From assembly GCF_052857255.1 (NCBI RefSeq), contig NC_135500.1, positions 102,750,548 through 102,814,547 of the forward strand: 64,000 nucleotides of DNA, read 5' to 3'. Source of the stretch: Amblyomma americanum (lineage: Eukaryota; Arthropoda; Arachnida; Ixodida; Ixodidae). The position numbers were made by a program, and so were the translations under genes. The first letter of the stretch is position 1; every line of letters starts with the position of its first letter. This document shows, piece after piece, positions 33,104 through 43,227 of this stretch. The notes beneath the pieces were generated by a model that was not told where the DNA came from, made no database searches, and was given only the letters and a program-made list of their open reading frames with translations.

Positions 33104-34265
33104 TCATTGATTTTGAAAAAGCGTTTGATAAAGTTCCTCATGCACGCCTCACCTATAAACTTTCATGCCTATAACTTCATCCTTTGGTTCTGGATTGGAT
33201 CCGTGCTTTCTTAAGGGACCGTTTTCAATTCGTGCACGCTAATTCTCATTTGTCATCACTTTGTACTGTTCTGTCTGGTGTTCCGCAAGGATCTGTCTTA
33301 GGCCCCGTTCTATTTCTTATTTATATAAATGATTTGCCCTCTAACATCGCTTCTAACATACGCCTATTTGCTGACGATTGTGTCATCTATCCCCCAATAG
33401 TCATTTAGTCCGACATTACCATCCTTCAAGAAGACCTACTACGCGTACAAGAGTGGTGTAAAACCTGGCTAATGTCATTAAATTCTGCTAAAACTTCCCT
33501 TCTTTCATTTCACCACCGGCGCAACCACCCGGATGCAATTTATAGAATTAACAACCTTCCCATTAATTCTGTAGATTCTTATAAATACCTCGATATTCGT
33601 TTAAGTAAAAATCTAACCTGGTCACAACACGCCCACCATGTAACGAATTCAGCTAATCAAGTTTTAGGGTACCTGCGCCGTAACCTTCCCTTAGCACCGC
33701 GTTCCATTAAATTGCTTGCTTTCTTAACATTTGTACGGTCGAAATTGGAGTTTTCATGCTCCACCTATGATCCTAACTTTGCTAACCTGATTGAAACACT
33801 CGTATCAGTGCAGAATCGCGCTGCAAGATTTGTTTGTTCTAATTTTTCACACCACACTAGCGTTTCCGCACTAAAGTCTCAGCATAATCTCCCCACATTG
33901 GCCTGTCGTCGCAAGATCGCCCGTGTTTCCTTATATCATAAATTTTTCCACACCTTTAATCACGAAGTTATTCCTATCACACGCGCTCATCGTATTTCCC
34001 GTAATTCTCACCCTAACACTGTCTACCCTCTGAAATCCCGCACCGAAACATATCACCAGTCTTTTTTCCTGAAAACAGCCCGAGACTGGAATGACCTTCC
34101 ATCTGAAGTGGCAACCATCATCGACTACAGGAGGTTCAAAACCGCCCTCGAACATCATCTGTATTCATGCTAATTGTCTTCTCAGCCCACCCCTCATGTA
34201 ATGTCTCTCGTGGACCTTTGAGGAACAAACAAACAAATAAATAAATAAATAAATAACTAAATAAA
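33104..34265 (+). mobile_element. CR1/L2-like LINE, 5'-truncated, inside the RTE element
   Basis: It starts inside the reverse transcriptase (FIDFEKAFDKVPHARL), then has VLSGVPQGSVLGPVLFLIYI, IRLFADDCVIY with intact F-A-D-D, SYKYLDIRLSKNLTWSQHA and the C-terminal part to ALEHHLYSC and a stop at 34173. No RNase H follows, which fits the CR1/L2 group. Stops at about 33172 and at 33406-33408 interrupt an otherwise continuous frame. The tail is AACAAACAAATAAATAAATA. Comparison with the RTE copy on the minus strand at 52.9 kb shows the RTE resumes right after it (TTAGCAGTAAAAATCAAATA). Confidence 0.85.
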
Positions 34266-35223
34266 GTTAGCAGTAAAAATCAAATAAGGAAGGGCGTCAG
34301 GCAAGGAAATACGATCTCGCCAATGTTATTCAGCGCCTGTTTACAGGAGGTATTCCGAGGCCAGAATTGGGAACAGTTGGGGATAAGAGTTAGTGGAGAC
34401 TACCTAAATAATCTTCGGTTCGCTGACGACAAGCCTTGCTAAATCACACAGGAGATGAATTGCAAAGCATGACCAATAACTTACCCAGACAGAGCAGAAC
34501 GGTGGGTCTAAAAATGAACATGCAGAAAACCGAAGTAATGTTCAACAGCCTAGCAAGAGAACAGCAGTTCACAATTGCAAGCGAGGTTCTGGAAGTGGTA
34601 AAGGTAGCGACAGCTGATCCGGGTCATGAGAGGGAAATAACCAGAAGGATAAGAATGGGGCGGAGTGCATATGGCAGGTTATCTTAGATCATGAATAGCT
34701 GATCACCAATATCCCTCAAGAGAAAAGCATACATAACCGCTGTATCTTACCGGTACTCACCTGTGGGACAGAAACGTGGAGGCTAGCGAAAATAGTTCAG
34801 CTTAAGTTAACGATAACGCAGCGAGCCATGGAAAAAGGAATTATAGGTATAATGTAAAGAGACCGGAAGCGGGCAGGATGGGTGAGCGAACAAACGCGGG
34901 TTAATGGCATCCTAGTCGAAACAAAGAGGAAGAAATGGGCTTGGGCAGGGCATGTGATGCCAAGGCGAGATAACCGCTGGTCCTTAAGGGTAACGTAGTG
35001 GATTCCAAGAGAAGGCAAGCGTAGCAGCAGTGGAAGAAGGTTAGGTGGGCGGATGAGATTAGGAAGTTTGCAGGTGTAGGGTGGGCGTAGCTGGCAAAGG
35101 ACAGGGTTAATTGGAGAGACATGGGAGAGGCCTTTGCCCTGCAGTGGTCGTAGTCAGGCGGATGATGATTATGGAGCTCTTATCGAAGTTAAACTGATCA
35201 GATCTGTTCGCGCCGCAGAGGGA

Positions 35224-35282
35224 AGTTGATGAAGACGACGATGTGCCGTGCACAGATTGTGTCTATTCTTACTAAGCAGAAG
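35224..35282 (+). repeat. Repeat C, copy 2, second piece
   Basis: TTGATGAAGACGACGATGTG and CCGTGCACAG match the middle of copy 1 (27540-27575). It is cut by the start of the I-type LINE. The short length makes this alignment weaker than the other pieces. Confidence 0.5.
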
Positions 35283-38200
35283 AAGATCGTGTGTGTGTTC
35301 CTACGGAGTCCGTCATTGCCACATTTGCAGGAATATTTTGCCCGTCAGAGATTAAGGTGTGGCCATTGGTATTTAGAGTAAATGCCTTTAACTCTCGGCC
35401 CCTTCAGTGTCAAAACTGCTGGTGATTTGGCCACAGCCTGCAAATCGGCCTTAGGCTGCTGTTCCTGTGGGGAACGTCATTGCAGAGAGGAATGTCTTGA
35501 ACAGCAAGAGAAATGTTGTTTGTGTAGCGGTGCTCACCCTGCTGATTCGCCTGACTGTCCTGCACGAGCACAAGAAGTTCAGGTGCTCGAGCTTATAGAC
35601 AAGCGCAGGTGCACGCGGAGGGAGGCTTTTGCCGCAGTCAAGGAGAGAGCCTCAGCCTACTCTAGTGTGGCCGCCAAATGCCCACCCATAATGGATTCTA
35701 GTTGGTCCCCGGCTATTACAGCGGCAGTTGAGAAAGCTGTGGCAAATGCAATGGGTCGCATTATGGAAACCGTGTCCACGTGCATTTCGCAGGTCATAGC
35801 TGCTCAGATGACCAATCTTCTGCAGGTGTCCACCGCTCCGCTCTTGTCTTCTTTGGCTTCGGAAGCTACCCCTCCTTCTGTAGTAATCGATTCCGCTCCA
35901 CAGGGCCAAAAACAATGTGAGAAACAAAAGACCTCTCAGGCCTCTCCTTGGAATAGCGTTATGGACGCATCCTCTATGGATTGTATGGATATGGAGTCTG
36001 ATCTCCGCGCCCAGAAACGAAGTGGGTCTCCTCTGAATATTGCAGGTCCATCTTGCCCCCAGTCAAAGACAAAGAAAAGTAACGCAAGTCAAAACACTAA
36101 GACCAGGATTCTAGAAAAGGCAGTCACGGCTGCGGCACTTCCGCCAAGATAGAGTTCTTAAGTGTACTCCAGTGGAATTGTCGATCTATATTCTCAGCTT
36201 CAACAGTTTTAAATTGTCTATGCAATCAGCTTCTACCGGATTTAGTTGCTTTACAGGAAACATGGCTAACTTCAAATTTCAATTATCATTTCAAGGCTTA
36301 CCATCCGTTCCGGCTTGACCGGTCATCACGAGGGGAAGGGTTGTTAGTGCTCATATCTACAAAGTTTTGCCACAGGGCATTCATTTCTTTTCAGTATGCG
36401 GACAATGAAGGTGAAATCCTTGCGGTTGACCTCAGTGTCCCAGGTCAACAGCCCTTCACGGTAGCTAATGCATATTTCCCGTCTGGTGTGCGTGACACTC
36501 GGCCTCTTCACTCACTCATGTCTAGTAGCCTATCTAAGGTTCTATTACTTGGCGACTTCAATTCGCACCATGTGACTTGGGGGTTTAAAACAGACAGCTT
36601 TGGTTCTAGACTATTTGATTGGGCTTCTGGCAACAAGTTGATCTGCAACAATTCCGGATTGCCTACGTTTGTTCGCAGTCAATGCCACTCTGCCTTAAAT
36701 TTAACTTTTTCCTCCCCAGGAGTCTATGTTATGTCTTGGGCGCCTGTTGACTGTGCAACAAACAGTGATCATCTACCGATTAGTTTCAAGTTTGCGTGTA
36801 AATTAACTCTTCCTGAGTGACATCAGCGCACGTTAATAAATTACAATTGCTTTAAAGACACGCTAAAATCAGCCCTCCAAATCACTCCAGACACTCGCGC
36901 TCAGAGAAGTGCCGAAAGCAAGGCTGCACATCTATGTTCAGTACTGGATCATGCAAGGCAAAAGTCTGAATTTTTGGTTAAGAGAACAAAGGGTGCAATC
37001 GCGAACAGTTGGTGGAATTCTGAGTGCACGCGTGCATATAGACGACGGAAAGCAGGTTGGAAGAAACTTCTCATCAATCAATGCCCAAAAAATTGGCTGG
37101 AATATAAGTATGTTGCAGCAACATTTAAGCGCACTGTCGCCCGTGCAAAGGAGGAGTATAATACAAATCATTATGATTTCCTTTCCCAATCAGGAAGTAA
37201 ACGAGCTTTCTTTAATTTCATGAGGCGCAACAAGGTGATTGCTCCGGCTGCCAACATTGAATCCCTCGTTCAGTCCCCTGCTGACATCGCAAAGGCATTA
37301 GAGGATATTGCGTGTGGCCTAGAGCTTCGCTTTACATCTGCTTTACCTTCTCCTACTATATTCACATGCACCTCAAGTGATTTCACTGAGATCTCTATGC
37401 ACTGAGCTCTCGCAAATTGTTCTGCGCTTATCCCCAGCGGCTCTTGACCCCAATAAGGTTACTTCATCTATGATCAAAATTTTGTTCAATGAATCTCCCG
37501 CAGACCTGTTGGCTCTAATTAACCATTCTATTAAAGGTTCTTGGATATTGCATGAGTGGCGTCTTGCTGAAATAGTTCCATTGCTTAAAAAGCAAGAGGA
37601 GGGCTTAACTTTAGACAATATACGCCCTATTTCGTTAACATCGAACCTAGTGAAATTGGTGGAAAGGGTCCTTCTCAGCCGTGTCGTCATTCATTTCAGA
37701 AAATGCTGTATTGAATCCATGTCAAATTGGTTTCAGGCCGGGTTGTTCCATTTGGTGTGCTCATACTGACCTTGAAAGTCGTATTAAATTAGCTCGCAAT
37801 AGCAAAACGTTTGCTGCGCTTGTCACCTTGGATGTCAGTAAAGCATACGACAGCCTGGAGCACTCGACTCTATTACTAAGATTACAGGAACTCAACTTCC
37901 CAAGCTATTTTGTAGCCTGGATTGCTGTTTTTTTGGAAAATAGAGAACTTTACTGCTGCCAAAATGGTGTTTCCTCAAGGAGATTTCCACAGACAAGAGG
38001 TGTTCTCTCAGGATCAGTTCTCTCACCTGTTCTTTTTAACATTTTTCTAAGCTCAATTCCATGCATTCAAAAAGTGAAAACTTATGTGTAAGCCGACGAT
38101 ATTGCATTTTTTGCATCAGCAGGTGACATTCACACTCTTTATCGAACCCCGCAAAATTACCTCAATGTTCTTGACAACTGGCTAGGAAGAATTCATCTGT

Positions 38201-40063
38201 CCCTTAGTGTGAAGAAATGCGCATTGTTAGTATTTCCAGTTTCTGCTCCTGTAATTATCTCCCTGGTCTATAGAAATAACATAATACCTCAAGTTCAGAC
38301 GGCGAAGTATCTCGGTGTACTATACGACTCTACTCTCTCCTGGCGGGCACATATTGAGCAAGTTTCTGCAAAAGGAGTTCGGGCCATTGGCATCCTGCGC
38401 AGGCTTTGTTGTGCTAGGTCAGGCATGAGAAGGCATACGCTTCTGATGATTTATAAAATGTACGTCCGCCCAATTTTGGAGTTCGGGTGTGTTTTATTCT
38501 CAGGAGCTCCTGCCTATAAACTTCGCCCTCTTGTGCTTTTGGAGCGTGAGGCGTTGCGCCTTTGTCTGGGGCTTCCAAAATATGTCGCCAATGCTGTTCT
38601 GCACCTTGAGGCGCGAATGCCCTTGTTATCAGCTAGGTTTCGCCTTTTAACATTTCAAACATTTTTTAAATTGTGCGACTCCCCTCTTCACGCTTCCAGT
38701 ATAATATTTCTTAGTCAACCTTCCGCCTCTTTTAGTGCTGCCTGGTCTCGATTTCATACCCCTCAGGTATGTTACGTGCAGTCCCTCCTTGATCGCATAA
38801 ATATTCATTTCACAGATGTTCGCCAAATATATAACAACTCCTCATCTGTCTAGATTGAATTCGATGACATTTTCCCATCGAATGCAAAGCTGCAGCCCTT
38901 CCCGCTTCTTCAGGGTCTATTGCAGGACCACCTAAGGTCCTTTCCTTCTCATGTTCTTATTGCTACCGATGCCTCGCAGGATCGCGAAAAGGCAGGTGTG
39001 GGAATTTTTTCACCTTCACTGGATTGGTCTTTTTCTCTCCGTCTTCCTGACTTCACTCCAATTTTTCTGGCTGAATTATTAGCAGTAATCTTAGCCTTAC
39101 GAAAATTAGAATCTACCGTTTCCCAGGTCGTGGTTATGACAGACTCTCTGTCCATTTGCTCTTCCTTATCCTCACCCACTGACTCTCGGCCATTACGCCT
39201 CTTTAGGTTCCTGATTCCTCTCCATCTAAATTCGCTAATGTTGCTTTGGGTACCAGGTCACATGGGCTTCCACTTAAATGAGGTTGCAGATTCCTTAGCA
39301 AGAGCCTCTCTCAGCGGCCCAATTGTTGCTGTCCTGCCATCGTGTGCATATACAGCTGCGGTGAGGTTTCGCAGCTACACAATATTTCAGTAATTTGCTG
39401 CCTCGGCTCTTACATCATCTCCCGAATATCAGCATCTTCTGCATCCTTGGAGTAGCAACGACTGGCGCTCACGCAGACTAGAGGTCTCTTTCACGCGCTT
39501 GCATTGCCGGGTTCCCCTTCTAAATTTCTACCTTCTCAGATCTGGCCTGGCAGCTTCCCCACTGTGCCCTTTTTGTGCCGAACCTGAGACAATAGATCAC
39601 TTCCTGCTGTTCTGCCGCCGCTTTTCTCATTTGAGGAAGCGTCTTTTGCAAATTCCATTTCATCAACTGGGCTTGCCTGTGTCTTCCGCGGTTGTTCTTT
39701 CCATTGGCGCTTCTTTGCTTGGCCGAAGCGACAGGAGTGTGCGCTCTGCTGTGCAAAATTTTCTTCAAGAAACGCAGCGACTCCCATTCTAATTTCTCTT
39801 TCCCGCTCTCAGTCAGTACGACATTGCAACATTACAGGCATTGCGTACTATTATGCACATTAAGCAATTGTCCCGTCTTCGATCTCCAAGTTAACTGCAT
39901 CCCTTTCCTTCCCTCTTCCAATCTATCAGACTACATACTATTGCCACTGCTTTTCCCGTCAAAACTTTCCTGTATCCAGTAATTAACCGCCTGTGTCTTG
40001 GCCACTCCCCCGTAGTGGGTATGTGCCAGCAACGTCTGAGGCCTTCCTTCCTTCCTTCCTTCC
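35283..40063 (+). mobile_element. I-type LINE (ORF1 + ORF2), 4.8 kb, inactivated
   Basis: The 5' end falls inside ORF1 (PTESVIATFAGIF ... PLQCQNCW, next codon TGA, FGH), then shifts frame into a 256-codon stretch (35382-36152) with zinc-knuckle-like CCSCGERH and CCLCSGAHPADSPDC. ORF2 follows at once: endonuclease LQWNCRSIF, LVALQETWL, LLLGDFNSHHVTWG and NSDHLPI; reverse transcriptase LDVSKAYDSLEHS, RGVLSGSVLSPVLFNIFL and ADDIAFF; RNase H ATDASQDREKAGVGIF, LAELLAVILAL, MTDSLS and NEVADSLA; and the terminal CPFCAEPETIDHFLLFC. Stops at 36818, 38089, 38851 and 39391 and shifts near 37400 and 37700 disable it. The stop at 38089 replaces the Tyr of Y-A-D-D. The tail is a CCTT repeat at 40045-40063. 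Confidence 0.9.
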
Positions 40064-40370
40064 TTAACACACGCAGTGATCGGCTGCGGCGATAGCACAG
40101 TGTTCTCGTGAATTGGCCAGCGAAGCTGAGCTGTTCGCCCCACCAAGGGTTCGAAATCCAGTGGCGGCAATATTTGTTTTTTTCATGCACCCTCAAGGCT
40201 ATGGACGCCATAAGATTCTTGCGTTGTCAAGTAGTGTTTTTGCCCTAAAAGGTCACCGTAACCATTTTCCGCAGACCTCGAAGCATAAGTAGATTCCGAA
40301 AAATTGCGTGAAGCGTTTCACACAAATAAAAGAAAATGTGTGGCATGGCTTGAGGGCTGCATGGGGTGAC
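40064..40370 (+). repeat. Repeat C, copy 2, third piece
   Basis: TAACACACGCAGTGATCGGC, TGCGGCGATAGCACAG, TTGGCCAGCGAAGCTGAGCT, a good B box (GGTTCGAAATCC), GGCGGCAATATTTG, GCAGACCTCGAAGCATAAG, AAAATTGCGTGAAGCG and TTGAGGGCTGCATGGG align in order with copy 1 (27598-28110). It begins exactly where the LINE tail ends, so the LINE appears to have landed within this repeat. The A and B box-like motifs make it a tRNA-derived unit. Confidence 0.65.
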
Positions 40371-40789
40371 TCCAACATGCGTATAATGTTATCTTCATCT
40401 GCGACATTGAGATTAGCCAATCACAGCGTCACCCTACTTGGCGCTCTTGCTAGTTTTTGGCTGACATCACACTGGACGCCTAATTCGCAGCAACCGAAAC
40501 TGATCTCGCACGTTTTCGAGACCAGGTCGCCGCTAACCTTTTAGTGGAGCTGCCGCGACCTCTCATTGATTATAACTGCCTGTGCTAGCCAAGGCCTCGA
40601 TGAAATGGCCAATGTGATGAGAAGCTCGAAGGTTGTCATTAAGTAAAGGAAATTATTAAAAATAACTAGCAAACCGTTCAACACTTCTTACCCTCATCTT
40701 GACGTCCCACGCCGTGGACAATGCTGTGAAGATATTTACTTCGTGAATAAGAAAATTTTATATGCCTAAAAACTTCGCTACTCTACACG
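40371..40789. other. Spacer, nothing recognised
   Basis: Nothing identified. Confidence 0.4.
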
Positions 40790-40803
40790 CTGTCTCCATA
40801 TGT

Positions 40804-41809
40804 TTTTTTTTATTCGAGAAGTTTGCCATGAGGCATAAGTTGAAAAAAGGAATGGGGGAAGGAATGCACGAGATTGAAAGATAAAAGAAGGAGTGAAGAC
40901 CCGTTGCGTTGAGGTAGTCACAGAGGTTGCTGATGAAACGGTTGTTCATAGCCCACTTCACGTAGTCACTTTCGCGGTTCCACCGCAGGCCCACCTCCCT
41001 GAGGAGCCGTTTTTCTATAGCAGCCGTCGCTGGACACGTCCACAAGTGCCGCACATCACAAAGTTCCGGTGCAGCGCTACAGTGAGGGCACCTGTCAGGT
41101 GCTGGCAGATCTTTGGCACGCCACCGATGACAGACAGATGTTGTGAGAGCCACCCCTGCTCGAATCTGGCGCACGGATGCCTCCTCCTGCCGAGTAAGAT
41201 TACGGGGGAGAGGGTGCGAACACGGAGGAAGTAGAGCGCGTGTTCGCTGGCGCAGAACTTCGGAATCGGAAACATGGGACAGGAACGGATCTGAGGGAAG
41301 AGGGAAAGGTGGCGGATCGTCTGATGTATGAAGATGAGTCATAGCATCCGCTTTAATGTTATGTGGGTCCTGGGCATGGCCGCGAATCCAGTGTACGCGC
41401 ACTGGACATGGGTACTGAGAGCAGAGCACATGAATTGAATGTGAAATCTGGAATGTCCGTCGAACAGCCTTAACCTGTTTAAGGGCGGCGCGGGATTCGG
41501 TGTAAATATGAACTGTATTGAATGTTGGAACGAGCGGAAAGGAAGCAATGTCATTATAAATGGCTTGAAGTTCCAACGCCAGGGGAGTGCTCGTATCCGC
41601 AGTATACGTCGCGCGAGAGTTGAGATGCGGATGAGATCGACTATACACAGCAGTAACTCCCCTCTATGCAGAATGTGAGGCATTCGTGTATAATATGCAC
41701 CCTTCAGGCAGGTACGCTCTGATACCGACGGGGAAACAGTGGGGCGATTGTCAGTGAGCTGGCATTATGACCACGGATGAAGTGTCTTTAAACGGTGAAG
41801 TTGGAGAGA
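40804..41809 (-). mobile_element. 5'-truncated LINE (RNase H and C-terminus) with 14-bp duplication
   Basis: The minus strand encodes, over a nearly continuous frame (40758-41648), the end of an RNase H domain (ALELQAIYNDIASF; IYTESRAALKQVKA, where the usual Asp of T-D-S is Glu; WIRGHAQDPHNIKADAMTH), then the zinc-finger-like CPHCSAAPELCDVRHLWTC and a long tail domain. The 3' end is at the left, followed by an A-rich tail (T run at 40802-40811). CTGTCTCCATATGT is repeated at 40790-40803 and 41810-41823. A second copy of the same LINE is at 61524. Confidence 0.88.
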
Positions 41810-41823
41810 CTGTCTCCATATGT

Positions 41824-42944
41824 GTGTGTGTGAGAGGAAACCAATATCACCATAATGTGAAGATTCGGTCGACACAACATTACAGCTTGATTCCAGACAT
41901 ACCGCGAAAACCTGCATGATTGCCTGGCACAGTCGCTAACTGTGAAGATAAAGAGATAACCGAAGGACGCTATTTTATTCTCAAAACTTCTCACAAGAAT
42001 TTTGTGAGCGCCTTTGTCGCCAGTTCCAAGTCTTGCAACACTTCATTTCGACATTGTTATCTGTGTGTCTTCATGGCGTATTCGAAACAGTCATCACGTT
42101 TCCAGCCTTGTCAACATGGACGTATACGCCATTCAAGTTACGTACCTTACGACACAGTCCACAAAAATTTCATCCTACACGGCGGTAGCGCTGCAAATAT
42201 CAGCCTCCCGACAGCTGCTCTCAATAGGGCTTGTTAAAACCATACAGCAGCGTATAAGTAAACTCCCTGTTTTCGAAGCGCTTTCTCTTAGGTGGATGCT
42301 GCCTTTTTTTCATATAAAGCGCTCTCCACCGCCCTTACAGCATGTGCCACCAACAAGCAGACCCCTGAAAAGCATAAATTTATTTCGAAAACCGTTAAAG
42401 GATCATTATGTGCTTTCTAGCTTTCTAAAAGTAGTGAACACTACGCAAATTAATAAATGAATCGTAGTCTTCTTTACTGTACAATATTGTTACAATAGCT
42501 AGGCGCAACTGGCCCCGGCGTATCTCTGTAGTTGGACATCACTGTTGGCAATGAGCCTGCGGGGGCCGGAAAGGCCGGCTGGACTCGCTTCCGTCTTGAT
42601 CTCGGGGGCCCACTGCGTCGCTGACGTTCCAAGGATGAACTGGTCAGTCTCTCCACCGGACTCCGATCGCGACTCTTGGTAGCAGTTAAGCTTGATGATC
42701 AGCAGCTAAAAAGAAGTTGAAAAATGAAACCGCAAGATAAAGCCAACGACAAAAATGGTGAAATTATGGCGATTCCTTCTCACAAGTACTTCCTAAAAAA
42801 AAAAGAACATTGCTGGTCTGTTCGCTGTAAATCACAGCAGTTAAAAAGAGCTTCCAAAATTCGCCTGTTCTACCATTAGGTACATGATAACATATTTGTC
42901 CAAAAGGTAAGCCAAGATTTTTTGCCAGTTTTCAGGAGCACCCC
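41824..42944. other. Spacer; GC-rich block 42500-42680 unexplained
   Basis: Starts with a short TG repeat. The block at 42500-42680 is GC-rich with a 60-codon minus-strand open frame (basic, Ser/Pro-rich) that matches nothing known to me. The rest is unrecognised. Confidence 0.35.
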
Positions 42945-43227
42945 GAGAGAGACTCTTTAATGAAGAAAGAGAGAATTTAGCCGGCGTTTCAATATCGCTG
43001 GCATGCTACTCTGCGTAGGGAGGGGAATTTGGGAGATAAAGACTGAAGGAGAGCAGCGTGGAAGAGGTGTAAAAAAAAACGAAGATAAAATGCAGCCATG
43101 AAATGGGTACTAAGGATGCAGTGGCGAGTATTGATGTAACCTATGGAATGATGGAGTGCATAGTCCGACGAATGGGCTGACGAAGTTCACTGCAAGAAGA
43201 ATGCATGAAGGTAACCTGGAAGTGAAT

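Larger units (their letters stand above)
28766..35175 (+). mobile_element. RTE-type LINE, broken, with two nested LINE insertions
   Basis: Without its insertions the element is about 3.2 kb, the usual RTE length. The leader (28775-28850) holds Pol III-like boxes (TGGCGCAAAGGTGGAGC and GGCTCGAATCC). Endonuclease pieces follow: LATLNARTLSSEDSLAVLFD, KVVQTYAPTS, a region with NNLQIVNTFF and KWTWKSPKGEAENEIDFILC, and GRSDHTMVRSRI. Reverse transcriptase pieces come next: HPASNVRGKKALKTM, AWKNATITLIPKK, NDQAGFRKGY, VVFIDYEKSLD, then after the insertions IRKGVRQGNTISPMLF, LRFADDKP and MQKTEVMFNSLA. The catalytic F-A-D-D is present but many stops and shifts break the frame. The 3' end resembles the copy at 52033 and ends in GATGATGAT repeats. 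Not capable of movement. Confidence 0.85.
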
